A stretch of 64,000 nt of DNA from Actinoplanes sp. SE50/110. Its GTDB lineage: Bacteria > Actinomycetota > Actinomycetes > Mycobacteriales > Micromonosporaceae. The DNA lies in the NCBI RefSeq assembly GCF_900119315.1, contig NZ_LT827010.1, positions 6,047,001-6,111,000 on the forward strand, read 5' to 3'. Under the pieces are notes generated by a model. The model did no database searches, was not told where the DNA came from, and saw nothing but the letters and a program-made list of their open reading frames with translations. Position numbers and translations under genes: made by a program. Shown here in pieces: positions 17,135 through 25,006 of the stretch (within the stretch, counting starts at the first letter, position 1; each line of letters opens with the position of its first letter).

Positions 17135-18309
17135 CGACCGCGCCGGGCACCGCGCGACCCGGGCTGGTCGTGCTGATCGCCTTCGTGGTGGCGCTGGCCG
17201 GCCGGTTCACCCTGTCGCGGGCCGGCCTGGACATTCCGGTGGCCAACGACGTCCGCGTACCGCTGTTCCTGATCCTGCTCCTGAGTCTGGTCCTGGAGGC
17301 CAACTACGCCGGGCCGCATCCGGCCCAGGGTGGCCAGGCGCTGCTCGGCATCCTGGCGTTGGTCGCCTACCAGGGCGTCTCGGTGCTGTGGACGCCGCCC
17401 GGGGCGATCACCGGGCCGGTCGTCGGCGACCTGGTCGCGCTGACCGGGCTGGTGATCGTCTACTACATCCTGGCCGCCTGGGACGGCGATCGGGTGACCG
17501 CCACGACGCTGACCCTCTTCCACGTCGCCGCCTGGGTCTACTTCCTGGCCGCGGCGGCCGGGCTGGGCCGGGAGGCGAACGGGCGGTGGGCGGCGCTCGG
17601 CGGCGGGCCCAACGTCTTCGTCCGCCTGATGATCCTCGGCGTGATCACCTCGCTGTTCCTGTACCTGCGGCACGGCGAACGGATGATCTGGCTGGTGCCG
17701 ATTCCGATGTTCCTGTTCGGCGCGGTCGCGTCCGGCTCCCGCGGCGGCCTGGTCGCGCTCGGCTTCACCGCCGTGCTCGCGCTGGTCGCGATCCGGCCGC
17801 GGATCGACTTCGACCGGGCCGGCAAGCCGCTCGCCCTGCTCGGCGTGGTCGGCGCGCTCGTGGTGATCGCCGGCGGCCCGGCCATCGCCGGGTTCGTGCA
17901 GCAGCGGTTCGTGCAGACCACCGTCGGGCAGGGCTACCTGTCCGACCGCGACGTGCTGTTCCGGATGGCCTTCCAGCTGTTCCTGCGCCACCCGCTGCTG
18001 GGCACCGGGCTCAACGGCTTCCCCAGCCTCAGCGGGCTGGGCCTCGACCTGTACACGCACAACCTGCTGCTGTCGATCCTGGCCGAGGGCGGCGTGGTGG
18101 GCATGACCCTGCTGATCGTGGCCTGGGTGGCGCTGTGGCAGGCGTACCGCGCGGTGCCGGTGGCCGAACGCGGCCTGGCGGCACGGACCGCGGCCTACTG
18201 CGGCATCTTCATCGGGGCCACCTGCCTGTTCTCCGGCGACTACTACGACGCCCGGCTGATGTGGATCCTGCTGGTACTCGCCGCGGTCCGGCCGGCGCCG
18301 AGACCGTAG
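17131..18309 (+). CDS. O-antigen ligase/Wzy-like polymerase
   Basis: A 392-residue membrane protein with 10-12 helices. The signature of the Wzy/WaaL superfamily is visible in the C-terminal half: SGSRGGLVALG, then RHPLLGTGLNGF and YTHNLLLSILAEGGVVG, where the His-Asn region is the functional loop. It probably polymerises the repeat unit on the outer face of the membrane. The GTG start overlaps the flippase stop. Its 3' end overlaps the convergent glycosyltransferase gene by 67 bases, so the tails of both proteins are encoded by the same DNA. Confidence 0.86.
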   Translation: MTTAPGTARPGLVVLIAFVVALAGRFTLSRAGLDIPVANDVRVPLFLILLLSLVLEANYAGPHPAQGGQALLGILALVAYQGVSVLWTPPGAITGPVVGDLVALTGLVIVYYILAAWDGDRVTATTLTLFHVAAWVYFLAAAAGLGREANGRWAALGGGPNVFVRLMILGVITSLFLYLRHGERMIWLVPIPMFLFGAVASGSRGGLVALGFTAVLALVAIRPRIDFDRAGKPLALLGVVGALVVIAGGPAIAGFVQQRFVQTTVGQGYLSDRDVLFRMAFQLFLRHPLLGTGLNGFPSLSGLGLDLYTHNLLLSILAEGGVVGMTLLIVAWVALWQAYRAVPVAERGLAARTAAYCGIFIGATCLFSGDYYDARLMWILLVLAAVRPAPRP

Positions 18310-19505
18310 CGGGCTTCGATCAGCACCCGCTCGAAGTCGCGGAACAGCACGTTGCGGTCGAACCGGTCCCGGGCCAGCGCACTCGCCGCCCGGCGCGCCG
18401 CCGCGCCCGCCGCCGGGTCCCGCAGGAAGCCGGCCAGCACGGTGGCCGCACCCTCCGGGTCGTCCGGCGGCAGGGCCAGACCGGCCCCGGTGCGGGTGAG
18501 CAGGCCGGTGATCCAGCCGCCGTGGTTCACCGCGACCGGACGGCCCGCGGCCAGCGCGTCGAGCAGCTTGTTCGACGAGTCGCTGCCCAGCTCCGGACGG
18601 TTCAGGGTGAGGCCGGTGGCCAGGTCACAGGCGGCGAACCAGGCGACCACCTCGGTCTTGGCGACCGGCGGCAGCAGGAACAGGGTGCGCTCCAGCACCC
18701 CCAGCTCGGCGGCCAGCCGGCGGATCGACTCCCGCATCCGGCCGTCGCCGAGGATCACCACCCGCACCTCCGGGTCGAGCACGGCCAGCCGGGCGGCCGC
18801 CCGGACCAGGTAGTCCACGCCGTTGACCACGCCGAGGGCGCCGGCGTACAGCACCATCGGGCGGTCGCCGAGCCACGGCAGGCTCCGGCGCAGCGCCGCA
18901 CCGGCCCGCCGGGCGGCCGGGCCGCTGAACAGCGCCCGGTCGGAGCCGTTCGGCACCACGGTGACCGGCACCCGCGGGAACCGGCGCTGGATGCTGTCCG
19001 CCATGTCGTCGGAGAGCGCGATGACGTGCGCCGACCGGCGGTAGGCCCAGGCTTCCAACCGGCCGGCGGCCCAGCGGGCGGCCGGCGACCGCAGCGCCCC
19101 GACCGCGATCGGCGCCCGCGGCCACAGATCCCGGACCTCGAACACCATCGGCACCCGGCGGCGCATCGCGGCGACCACGCCCGGAATCGCCACCGTCAAC
19201 GGCGTGCTCGTCGCGAAGACCAGCTCGTGGTCGAGCCGGGCGGCCACCAGCGTGGCCCGGCCGACGAAGGAGAGGAAGGCGAGGATCCGGCGGCGGTACG
19301 ACATCGCGTTGTCGTACGGCACCGGCAGCCAGTGCACGACGATCCCGGCCTCGGTGGTGACCCGGGCCGGTCCGCCGGACGCGTCGGCGGTGACCATGTG
19401 CACCTGGTGTCCGTGTTCGACCAACCGCCGGGCGAACTCGTACGACCGGGTCCCGCCGGCCATCCCGGGCGTCTTGAAGTACTGGTGCACATAGGTGATC
19501 CGCAC
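18243..19505 (-). CDS. Family 4 glycosyltransferase, WbuB-like
   Basis: A 420-residue GT-B glycosyltransferase. The N-terminal domain has the glycine-rich acceptor loop (HQYFKTPGMAGGTRSYEFAR) and VFEVRDLWPRAPI, typical of WbuB-type enzymes. The C-terminal domain has GALGVVNGVDYLVRAA and the nucleotide-sugar region with GSDSSNKLLDALAAGRPV, where Asn-Lys follows the usual E/D-x-P-S-K element. The GTG at 19505 is chosen because it sits four bases after the upstream acetyltransferase stop. The enzyme probably adds the second sugar to the lipid-linked primer made by the neighbouring PglC-like transferase. Confidence 0.88.
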   Translation of the reverse strand: MRITYVHQYFKTPGMAGGTRSYEFARRLVEHGHQVHMVTADASGGPARVTTEAGIVVHWLPVPYDNAMSYRRRILAFLSFVGRATLVAARLDHELVFATSTPLTVAIPGVVAAMRRRVPMVFEVRDLWPRAPIAVGALRSPAARWAAGRLEAWAYRRSAHVIALSDDMADSIQRRFPRVPVTVVPNGSDRALFSGPAARRAGAALRRSLPWLGDRPMVLYAGALGVVNGVDYLVRAAARLAVLDPEVRVVILGDGRMRESIRRLAAELGVLERTLFLLPPVAKTEVVAWFAACDLATGLTLNRPELGSDSSNKLLDALAAGRPVAVNHGGWITGLLTRTGAGLALPPDDPEGAATVLAGFLRDPAAGAAARRAASALARDRFDRNVLFRDFERVLIEARYGLGAGRTAASTSRIHISRAS

Positions 19506-19509
19506 CCCC

Positions 19510-20145
19510 TCATCCTGCCGGTACACCCTTGACGATCCGGCCCGATTCGACGTCCCGGACCACACAGGCGCCGGCCCCGACGGTCGCCCGGTCACCCACC
19601 GACCGGCCCTGGAGCACCACCGCGCCGGTCCCGATCAGCACCGCGCGCCCGAGCCGGCAGTCGCCGGAGACCGCGGCCAGCGGATTCACCTGCACGCAGG
19701 CGTCCAGCACCGAGTCGTGGCCGACCGTGGCATTCTGGTTGAGGTGCACGTGCCGGCCCAGGGTGACGTTCGTGGTGACCCGGGCCCCGGCGAACAGCAC
19801 CACCCCCTCGGCCAGGCCGGTGTCCGGGCCCACGGTCGCCGCCGGGTGCACCAGCCGGGCCGCCGGCCGCCCGGACGGCTCCAGCGCGGCGGCCACCCCG
19901 TCCCGGACCCGCGGATCGCCGATCCCGATCACGAAGTGGGCGTCGACCCCGGCGAGCAGCGCGGCCGGGCCGAGCCAGCCGGACCCGAGCCGGTCCAGGG
20001 CGCGCAGATTCGCCTCCGACGGGGCGTCGTCGAGGAAACCCAGCACCTTCCACGGGCCGCCGCCCGCGTCGTTGACCGCCGCCACCACGCCGAAGATCTC
20101 CCGGCCGTGACCGCCGCAGCCGACGATCACGAGGGGCTCAGGCAC
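19510..20145 (-). CDS. NeuD/PglD-family sugar O/N-acetyltransferase
   Basis: A 211-residue protein with an N-terminal Rossmann-like half (VIVGCGGHGREIF at residues 6-18) and a C-terminal left-handed beta-helix of hexapeptide repeats. The catalytic-type histidine lies in NQNATVGHDS. In the bacillosamine pathway PglD acetylates the 4-amino group of the UDP-sugar produced by the aminotransferase. Length (about 195-215) and position between aminotransferase and glycosyltransferase genes fit that role. The GTG start at 20145 overlaps the end of the PglC-like gene by eight bases. Confidence 0.88.
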   Translation of the reverse strand: MPEPLVIVGCGGHGREIFGVVAAVNDAGGGPWKVLGFLDDAPSEANLRALDRLGSGWLGPAALLAGVDAHFVIGIGDPRVRDGVAAALEPSGRPAARLVHPAATVGPDTGLAEGVVLFAGARVTTNVTLGRHVHLNQNATVGHDSVLDACVQVNPLAAVSGDCRLGRAVLIGTGAVVLQGRSVGDRATVGAGACVVRDVESGRIVKGVPAG

Positions 20146-20767
20146 GGTCGCTACCCAGGAACAGCGGCATGGTGGCCTCCCCCGGGGCGGTGATGCCGGT
20201 GCGGCGCAGCAGCAGGCGCACGGTGCGGGCCAGGATCCGCAGGTTCAGGCCGAGCGAGCGGTGGTCCACGTACCAGACGTCGATCGCGAACCGCTCCTCC
20301 CAGCTCACCGCGTTACGGCCGCTCACCTGCGCGAGCCCGGTGATGCCGGGCCGCACCTCGTGCCGGCGGGCCTGCTCCGGCGTGTACCGGTCGAGGTACT
20401 GCATGAGCAACGGCCGCGGGCCGACCAGGCTCATCTCGCCGCGCAGCACGTTCCAGAGCGTGGGCAGCTCGTCCAGGCTGGTGGCGCGCAGCGCCCGGCC
20501 CAGCCCGGTCAGCCGGTCGGCGTCGGTGACCAGGCCGCGCCGCTCGTCGAGGTCCCGCATGGTGCGGAACTTGACCAGGGTGAACGGGCGGCCGTGCAGG
20601 CCCGGGCGCTGCTGGCGGAACAGCACCGGACGGCCCAGGCCGGCCGCCACCGCGCCGGCGACCACGGTGATCACCGGGGAGAGCAGGACCAGGCCGGCCC
20701 CGGCGGCGACGACGTCGATCGCGCGCTGGACGGTGTCGGTGCCGCGCCCCGGCGGCCGCGGCTTCAT
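20138..20767 (-). CDS. Bacterial sugar transferase, small PglC-type phosphoglycosyl transferase
   Basis: A 209-residue monotopic phosphoglycosyl transferase that primes glycan synthesis by moving a sugar-1-phosphate from a UDP-sugar to undecaprenyl phosphate. One hydrophobic re-entrant helix is at residues 14-45. The conserved block VKFRTMRD, then SLDELPTLWNVLRGEMSLVG and GITGLAQVSGRN, includes the catalytic Asp-Glu pair in LDEL. It lacks the extra N-terminal helices of WbaP/WcaJ and matches PglC in size. It overlaps the genes on both sides, so the four minus-strand genes from 21906 to 18243 form one translationally coupled unit. Confidence 0.92.
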   Translation of the reverse strand: MKPRPPGRGTDTVQRAIDVVAAGAGLVLLSPVITVVAGAVAAGLGRPVLFRQQRPGLHGRPFTLVKFRTMRDLDERRGLVTDADRLTGLGRALRATSLDELPTLWNVLRGEMSLVGPRPLLMQYLDRYTPEQARRHEVRPGITGLAQVSGRNAVSWEERFAIDVWYVDHRSLGLNLRILARTVRLLLRRTGITAPGEATMPLFLGSDRA

Positions 20768-21906
20768 CGGCGGTCACCCATGTAGTCGGCGATCTCGTCG
20801 AGCACCCGCCGCACCTGGTCGTCACGGAGCGCGGAGCCGCTGGGCAGCAGCAGCCCGTTGCGGAACAGACGCTCGGCGGCGCCGGTCAGCGCGGCCCGGG
20901 CGCCGGCGAACAGCGGCTGCAGATGCATCGGCTTGAACACCGGCCGGGTCTCCACCCGGCGCGCCGCCAGATGCGCAGCCAGCTCGGCGGCCTGCCAGCC
21001 GGCCCGCTCCGGATCGACGACGATGCTGGTCAACCAGCGGTTCGAGCCCGGGTCGGCGTCGGCGGGCAGGGTCACGCCGTCGACATCGGAGAAGATTTTG
21101 GCGTACGCGTCGTGCAGGGCGCGCCGGCGCTCCACCATCTCGTCCAGCCGCCGCAGCTGGGCGCGGCCCAGTGCGGCCAGGATGTTGCTCAGACGATAGC
21201 TGTAACCGATCTCGGCGTGCTCGTAGTGGGTGACCGGCAACCGGGCCTGTCCGGCCAGGTGCCGGGCACGCTCGGCCAGCCCGCCGTCCGCGGTGAGCAG
21301 CATGCCGCCCCCGGACGTGGTGAGCACCTTGTTGCCGTTGAAGGACAGCGCCGCCACCCGGCCGAACGACCCGGCGGCCCGCCCCGCACGGGTGGCGCCG
21401 AGCGCCTCCGCGGCGTCCTCGACGACCGGGATGCCGAGCCGGTCGCACAGCGGCCCGATCCGGTCGTAGTCGGCGCAGCTGCCGAACAGGTCGACGGTCA
21501 TCACCGCCCGTACCCGCGCGCCCTCGGCGCGCAGCTCGGTCAGCAGGGCGTCGAGCAGGTCCGGATCGAGGTTGCCGGTGTCCGGATCACAGTCGGCGAA
21601 GACCGGGGTCGCACCGGTGTAGGCGACGGCGTTCGCGGTCGCCACGAAGGTGAGCGTCGGCACCACGACCACGTCACCCGGGCCGGCGCCGAGCCCGAGC
21701 AGGGCCAGGTGCAGCGCCGCCGTGCCCGAGGTGAGCGCCACCGCGTGCGGCACACCCACCCGGTCGGCGATCTCCGCCTCGAACCGGTCCAGGTCCGGGC
21801 CGGCCGGGGCGATCCAGCCGGAGCGCAGGGCGGCGGTGACGTACTCCAGCTCCAGATCCCCGACGTCGGGCGGGGACAGCAGAACGGTGTGCTCATCGGT
21901 AAGCAT
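20764..21906 (-). CDS. DegT/DnrJ/EryC1 PLP-dependent sugar aminotransferase
   Basis: A 380-residue fold-type I aminotransferase. The PLP lysine is in SFNGNKVLTTSGGG, with the usual SGTAALHLALLGLG at the N-terminus and VEDAAEALGA ahead of the lysine. It should convert the 4-keto-6-deoxy UDP-sugar from the CapD-like dehydratase to a 4-amino sugar, as PglE does; length (about 385) agrees. The ATG at 21906 is preferred to 21921 because the GGTGGGGGA stretch in front of it is a good ribosome-binding site. First gene of the minus-strand unit. Confidence 0.92.
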   Translation of the reverse strand: MLTDEHTVLLSPPDVGDLELEYVTAALRSGWIAPAGPDLDRFEAEIADRVGVPHAVALTSGTAALHLALLGLGAGPGDVVVVPTLTFVATANAVAYTGATPVFADCDPDTGNLDPDLLDALLTELRAEGARVRAVMTVDLFGSCADYDRIGPLCDRLGIPVVEDAAEALGATRAGRAAGSFGRVAALSFNGNKVLTTSGGGMLLTADGGLAERARHLAGQARLPVTHYEHAEIGYSYRLSNILAALGRAQLRRLDEMVERRRALHDAYAKIFSDVDGVTLPADADPGSNRWLTSIVVDPERAGWQAAELAAHLAARRVETRPVFKPMHLQPLFAGARAALTGAAERLFRNGLLLPSGSALRDDQVRRVLDEIADYMGDRR

Positions 21907-22048
21907 TCCCCCACCACCCATGGCCGCGTGTCACCCGGTGCGAGCCCCGGGGCAGGGGGAATCCGCCGGCTCCACCGGCTGCCAATGCTAGCCCCCGACG
22001 GTTGCGGCGGGCGGTTTCCCGATCAGGACGGTCGGCCTGATTCCCCGG

Positions 22049-22348
22049 TCATGAGGCCCAGGAGGGGATGAAGTTGATCGCCCAGCCGACCGTGGCGGCG
22101 ATCAGGGCCAGCGCTACCCCGGTCATCATGCCGATGCCGATCGCCTTGAAGCGCGGATTGTTCGTCAGGAAGGCCCCGACCGCGCCGGTCACCGGGGCGA
22201 TGCAGCAGCCGCCGGTGCCGTAGAAATACATCCACTGGTGCGGGTCGTCGGAGCCGGTCCACAGCCGGTGCGCGGCGAGCAGGCCGAGACCGACGTGCAA
22301 CGCGAGCACGAGAATGCCGACAAGCACCGCCAGAGATCCCTTAGCCAC
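22049..22348 (-). CDS. Small membrane protein, three predicted helices, unknown function
   Basis: A 99-residue protein with helices at about residues 5-26, 48-63 and 72-95 and a polar loop DDPHQWMYFYGTGGCC. The GTG at 22348 has no ribosome-binding site; a GTG seven codons later is preceded by AAGGG and may be the real start. The composition is clearly protein-like and the frame is the only plausible one here, but I do not recognise the family. It sits alone between the sugar aminotransferase and the MFS exporter. Confidence 0.6.
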   Translation of the reverse strand: MAKGSLAVLVGILVLALHVGLGLLAAHRLWTGSDDPHQWMYFYGTGGCCIAPVTGAVGAFLTNNPRFKAIGIGMMTGVALALIAATVGWAINFIPSWAS

Positions 22349-22677
22349 ACCGGAACGTTAGCCGCATCAGCCTCATGAGGCACCGGTGCGGGGGCCCGGT
22401 TTCCGCTCTCCCACGTCACAATACGCCGTAAGTCAGACATTTGGCATCGCTCCGGCGGCGTGGGTCATCCCACATTCCGGACGGACGTCACGCACCGTGC
22501 CGGCCCGCCGACATCGCGGCGGACCGGCGATCCGTGGGCACCGGGCGTGTCACCGGCGATCCGCGGGCACCGGGCGTGTCACCGGCGCCCCGGGGTCACC
22601 TCCCGGGACGCCCAGCGACAGCCGGCCGGTTGCTCGTCACCCTCCCCGGCCGCTCGGCGGGGCCGACCGGCTGCTCG
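22349..22677. other. Intergenic stretch made largely of short tandem repeats
   Basis: No gene is visible in these 329 bases. From 22526 to 22590 there is a 29-base unit (GGCGATCCGCGGGCACC core) repeated twice with a partial third copy. From 22631 there is a 41-base unit (TGCTCGTCACCCTCCCCGG) repeated at 22672, the second copy covering the last codons of the MFS gene. Confidence 0.6.
22526..22590. repeat. 29-bp tandem repeat
   Basis: GGCGATCCGTGGGCACCGGG begins at 22526 and returns with one substitution at 22555; GGCG at 22584 starts a third, broken copy. It is purely intergenic. Confidence 0.75.
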
Positions 22678-22708
22678 TCACCCTCCCCGGCCGCTCGGCG
22701 AGGGGTGG
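22631..22708. repeat. 41-bp tandem repeat spanning the MFS stop codon
   Basis: TGCTCGTCACCCTCCCCGGC occurs at 22631 and 22672. The second copy encodes the final residues of the minus-strand MFS gene and its stop at 22678-22680; the first lies just beyond it. This suggests a duplication of the gene's tail. Confidence 0.75.
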
Positions 22709-23871
22709 TCGGCGGATCGTCGACCGCCCGGGCCGTAGGCGACCGCGGACATCGCCGCCACGGCGAGCAGGCCGGCGATCGGGGCGAAGGTGAACCCGTA
22801 CCGGACGGAGTCACCGACCAGCGGCCCGGTGATCGCCGCACCGGCCGCGCTGCCCACCGTGAAAGCGGTGATCACCCAGGCGAACGCCTCGACGGCGGTG
22901 CCGGCCGGGGTCAGCCGGTCGGCGGTCAGGAACACCGCGGTCAGTACCGGCGGCAGCGACAGCCCGGCCACCGCGAGCAGCACCGCCATCGCCGCCGGGC
23001 CGGGCATCAGGAGCAGCGGCAGGAAACCGGCCGCCAGACCCGCGGTGACCAGCGGCAGCCGGGACCGGCCGCCCGGGCGGGCACGCATGTACAGCAGGCC
23101 GCCGGTGAGCGCGCCGGCCGCCTCGGCGGCGAGCAGCCAGCCGCTCAGCGACCGGTTCCCGGCCGCCTCGGCATACCCGGTGACCGCCACCGGAAGGCTG
23201 CCGATCGCCGCGCCGGCGCCGACGACGCCGAGCAGGATCAGCACGAACCGGCCCACCCGCAGCGGCCCGGCCCAGTGCCGGACCGCCGCCACCCCGCGCC
23301 AGGTGCGGACCACCGGCGTCGACGCGAACAGCGCCACCCCGGCGAGTTGCAGCAGCGCGGCCGCGACCAGCCCGGCCGGCGGACCGGCGACCGCCACGGC
23401 CAGCAGGGTGACCAGCGGCCCGGTCACATAGATGACCTCCTGCACCGCGATGTCCAGGGTGTATGCGGCGGCCACCACGTCCGCCTCGACCAGATCCGGC
23501 CAGAGGGCGCGCAGGCAGGCTTCCAGCGGCGGGGTGCCGAGCCCGCCGAGCAGCGCGCCGGCCATCGTCGCCCCGGTCGCGTGGCCACCGGCGGCGACCA
23601 GCAGGAAGCCCGCCCCGGAGAGCAGGGCCGAGCCCCAGAGGACGGGTGGCTGGCGCCAGCGGTCGACGATCCGCGCCAGAATCGGGGCGCTGACCGCCAT
23701 CCCGGCGGTGTAGGCGCCGACGACCAGCCCGGCCAGCGCGAGGCTGTGCGACTCCCGGGCGAACAGCAGCAGGGCCAGCGGGGCGGACGCCATCGGCAGG
23801 CGGCCGACCTGGCTGGCGGTGAGGAGACGGCGGACGTGCGGGGCACGGAGCAGGGTGCGAAGTGCGGACAT
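22678..23871 (-). CDS. MFS transporter
   Basis: A 397-residue 12-helix major facilitator protein, probably a small-molecule exporter. The first half has ASQVGRLPMASAPLALLLFA and the loop-2 motif GMAVSAPILARIVDRWRQP; the second half repeats the six-helix pattern with VFLTADRLTPAGTAVEAFAW. The ATG at 23871 is chosen because the preceding residues (RFRFRRETKER) are highly basic and lack a start with a ribosome-binding site. There is no regulator next to it. Substrate unknown. Confidence 0.85.
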   Translation of the reverse strand: MSALRTLLRAPHVRRLLTASQVGRLPMASAPLALLLFARESHSLALAGLVVGAYTAGMAVSAPILARIVDRWRQPPVLWGSALLSGAGFLLVAAGGHATGATMAGALLGGLGTPPLEACLRALWPDLVEADVVAAAYTLDIAVQEVIYVTGPLVTLLAVAVAGPPAGLVAAALLQLAGVALFASTPVVRTWRGVAAVRHWAGPLRVGRFVLILLGVVGAGAAIGSLPVAVTGYAEAAGNRSLSGWLLAAEAAGALTGGLLYMRARPGGRSRLPLVTAGLAAGFLPLLLMPGPAAMAVLLAVAGLSLPPVLTAVFLTADRLTPAGTAVEAFAWVITAFTVGSAAGAAITGPLVGDSVRYGFTFAPIAGLLAVAAMSAVAYGPGGRRSADHPSPSGRGG

Positions 23872-23967
23872 GCGCTCTTTCGTTTCGCGACGGAACCGGA
23901 ACCGGACCATGCGGCGGCCACCCGGCCCGGGGAGACTCCCGGGTCGGACAGCCGGCCGGTGGGCGGC

Positions 23968-24069
23968 TCAGGGCGCGAAGTCGGCCCGGTCGTGGTCGAG
24001 GCCGTAGAGCGGCAGATCCGGAGTGACCCAGGCCGAGAACGCGGCGGCGACAGCGTCCAGCGGGTTCAC
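23968..24069 (-). CDS. Possible 33-residue small protein
   Basis: A short GTG-initiated frame (VNPLDAVAAAFSAWVTPDLP, ending in DHDRADFAP) with protein-like composition, 97 bases upstream of the MFS gene on the same strand. There is no clear ribosome-binding site and I do not recognise it. It could be a leader, a relic or chance. Confidence 0.25.
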   Translation of the reverse strand: MNPLDAVAAAFSAWVTPDLPLYGLDHDRADFAP

Positions 24070-24114
24070 AGCCGCCAGGGTACGTCCAGCCCCCCGTCGC
24101 GCCGCGCGGGCCCT

Positions 24115-24279
24115 CCCGGCGAGGCCGCCCGCATCGCCGTCGCCACCCTGACCGGCACGCCCACCGCGGTCGAACGGATCCGCCTGGTCGCCTTCGACGC
24201 GGAGACCCGCGACCACCTCGCCGCGGCCCTCCGGGGCGCAGCGGAGGACGGCGGCAGCCGGGCCGCCGGGTCCCGGTGA
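24115..24279 (+). pseudogene. C-terminal relic of a macro-domain (ADP-ribose-binding) protein
   Basis: The frame reads GEAARIAVATLTGTPTAVER, then IRLVAFDAETRDHLAAAL before its stop. This matches the last helix-strand-helix of macro-domain hydrolases, where A-x-x-A-V, V-x-x-V-x-F-V-x-F-D and a final helix end the fold. Upstream in the same frame there is no trace of the ADP-ribose-binding loops, and no start codon with a ribosome-binding site, so about two thirds of the gene is missing. It ends three bases before the convergent lexA stop. An intact but distinct macro-domain gene lies at 42672-43181. Confidence 0.55.
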
Positions 24280-24282
24280 CGG

Positions 24283-24921
24283 TCAGAGGCGGCGGATGAC
24301 CGAGACGACCTTGCCGAGGATGGTGGCGTCGTCGCCGGGGATGACCGCATAGTTCGGGTTCTGCGGGATCAGCTCGATGTGGCCGTTGCGCCGCTGGAAG
24401 GTCTTGACGGTGGCCTCGCCGTCGAGCATGGCGGCGACGATCTCACCGTTCTCCGCGACGGGCTGCTGGCGGACGATGACCACGTCGCCGTCACAGATGG
24501 CGGCGTCGATCATCGAGTCACCCTTGACGTTCAGGGCGAACAGGGTGCCGTGGCCGACCATGCCGGCGGAGACGGTGAGGTGGTCGAGGACGTGCTGCTC
24601 GGCCAGGATCGGGACGCCGGCGGCGATGTCGCCGAGCACCGGGATGGTGACGGCCGGGTCCGCGGTGCGCACGTCGACGGCGCGGGAACCGTTCGGCTGG
24701 CGACGCAACAGGCCGTGCCGCTCCAGCACCTTGAGGTGGTGCGCGACCGAGGACGGCGAGACCAGCCCGACCGCGGCGCCGATCTCCCGGACGGTGGGCG
24801 GGAAGCCCCGGTCCCGCACCGAGTCCCGGATCACCGTGAGGATGCGCTGCTGTTTCGGCGTTAGCTGTTTCAGCGCGGGCGGAACCTGCGACCCGTCGTC
24901 ATCACCGACATCGACGCTCAT
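24283..24921 (-). CDS. lexA: LexA repressor of the SOS response
   Basis: A 212-residue LexA. The winged helix-turn-helix is at residues 20-75 (PTVREIGAAVGLVSPSSVAH). The C-terminal S24 autoprotease domain has the self-cleavage site Ala101-Gly102 (DIAAGVPI), the nucleophile Ser136 in GDSM and the general base Lys173 in TVKTF. RecA-stimulated self-cleavage relieves repression of DNA-repair genes. Upstream there is an AT-leaning stretch (24940-24965), but I find no good copy of the Gram-positive SOS box CGAAC-N4-GTTCG, which is unusual for an autoregulated lexA. No SOS gene is adjacent. Confidence 0.96.
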   Translation of the reverse strand: MSVDVGDDDGSQVPPALKQLTPKQQRILTVIRDSVRDRGFPPTVREIGAAVGLVSPSSVAHHLKVLERHGLLRRQPNGSRAVDVRTADPAVTIPVLGDIAAGVPILAEQHVLDHLTVSAGMVGHGTLFALNVKGDSMIDAAICDGDVVIVRQQPVAENGEIVAAMLDGEATVKTFQRRNGHIELIPQNPNYAVIPGDDATILGKVVSVIRRL

Positions 24922-25006
24922 GTCCGCACCTTACCGCATGATTAGATCAGATGTACGAATCGTGACCGGAACCGCACCTTCCGGGGATCCCTTGGCAGCC
25001 CGGCGG

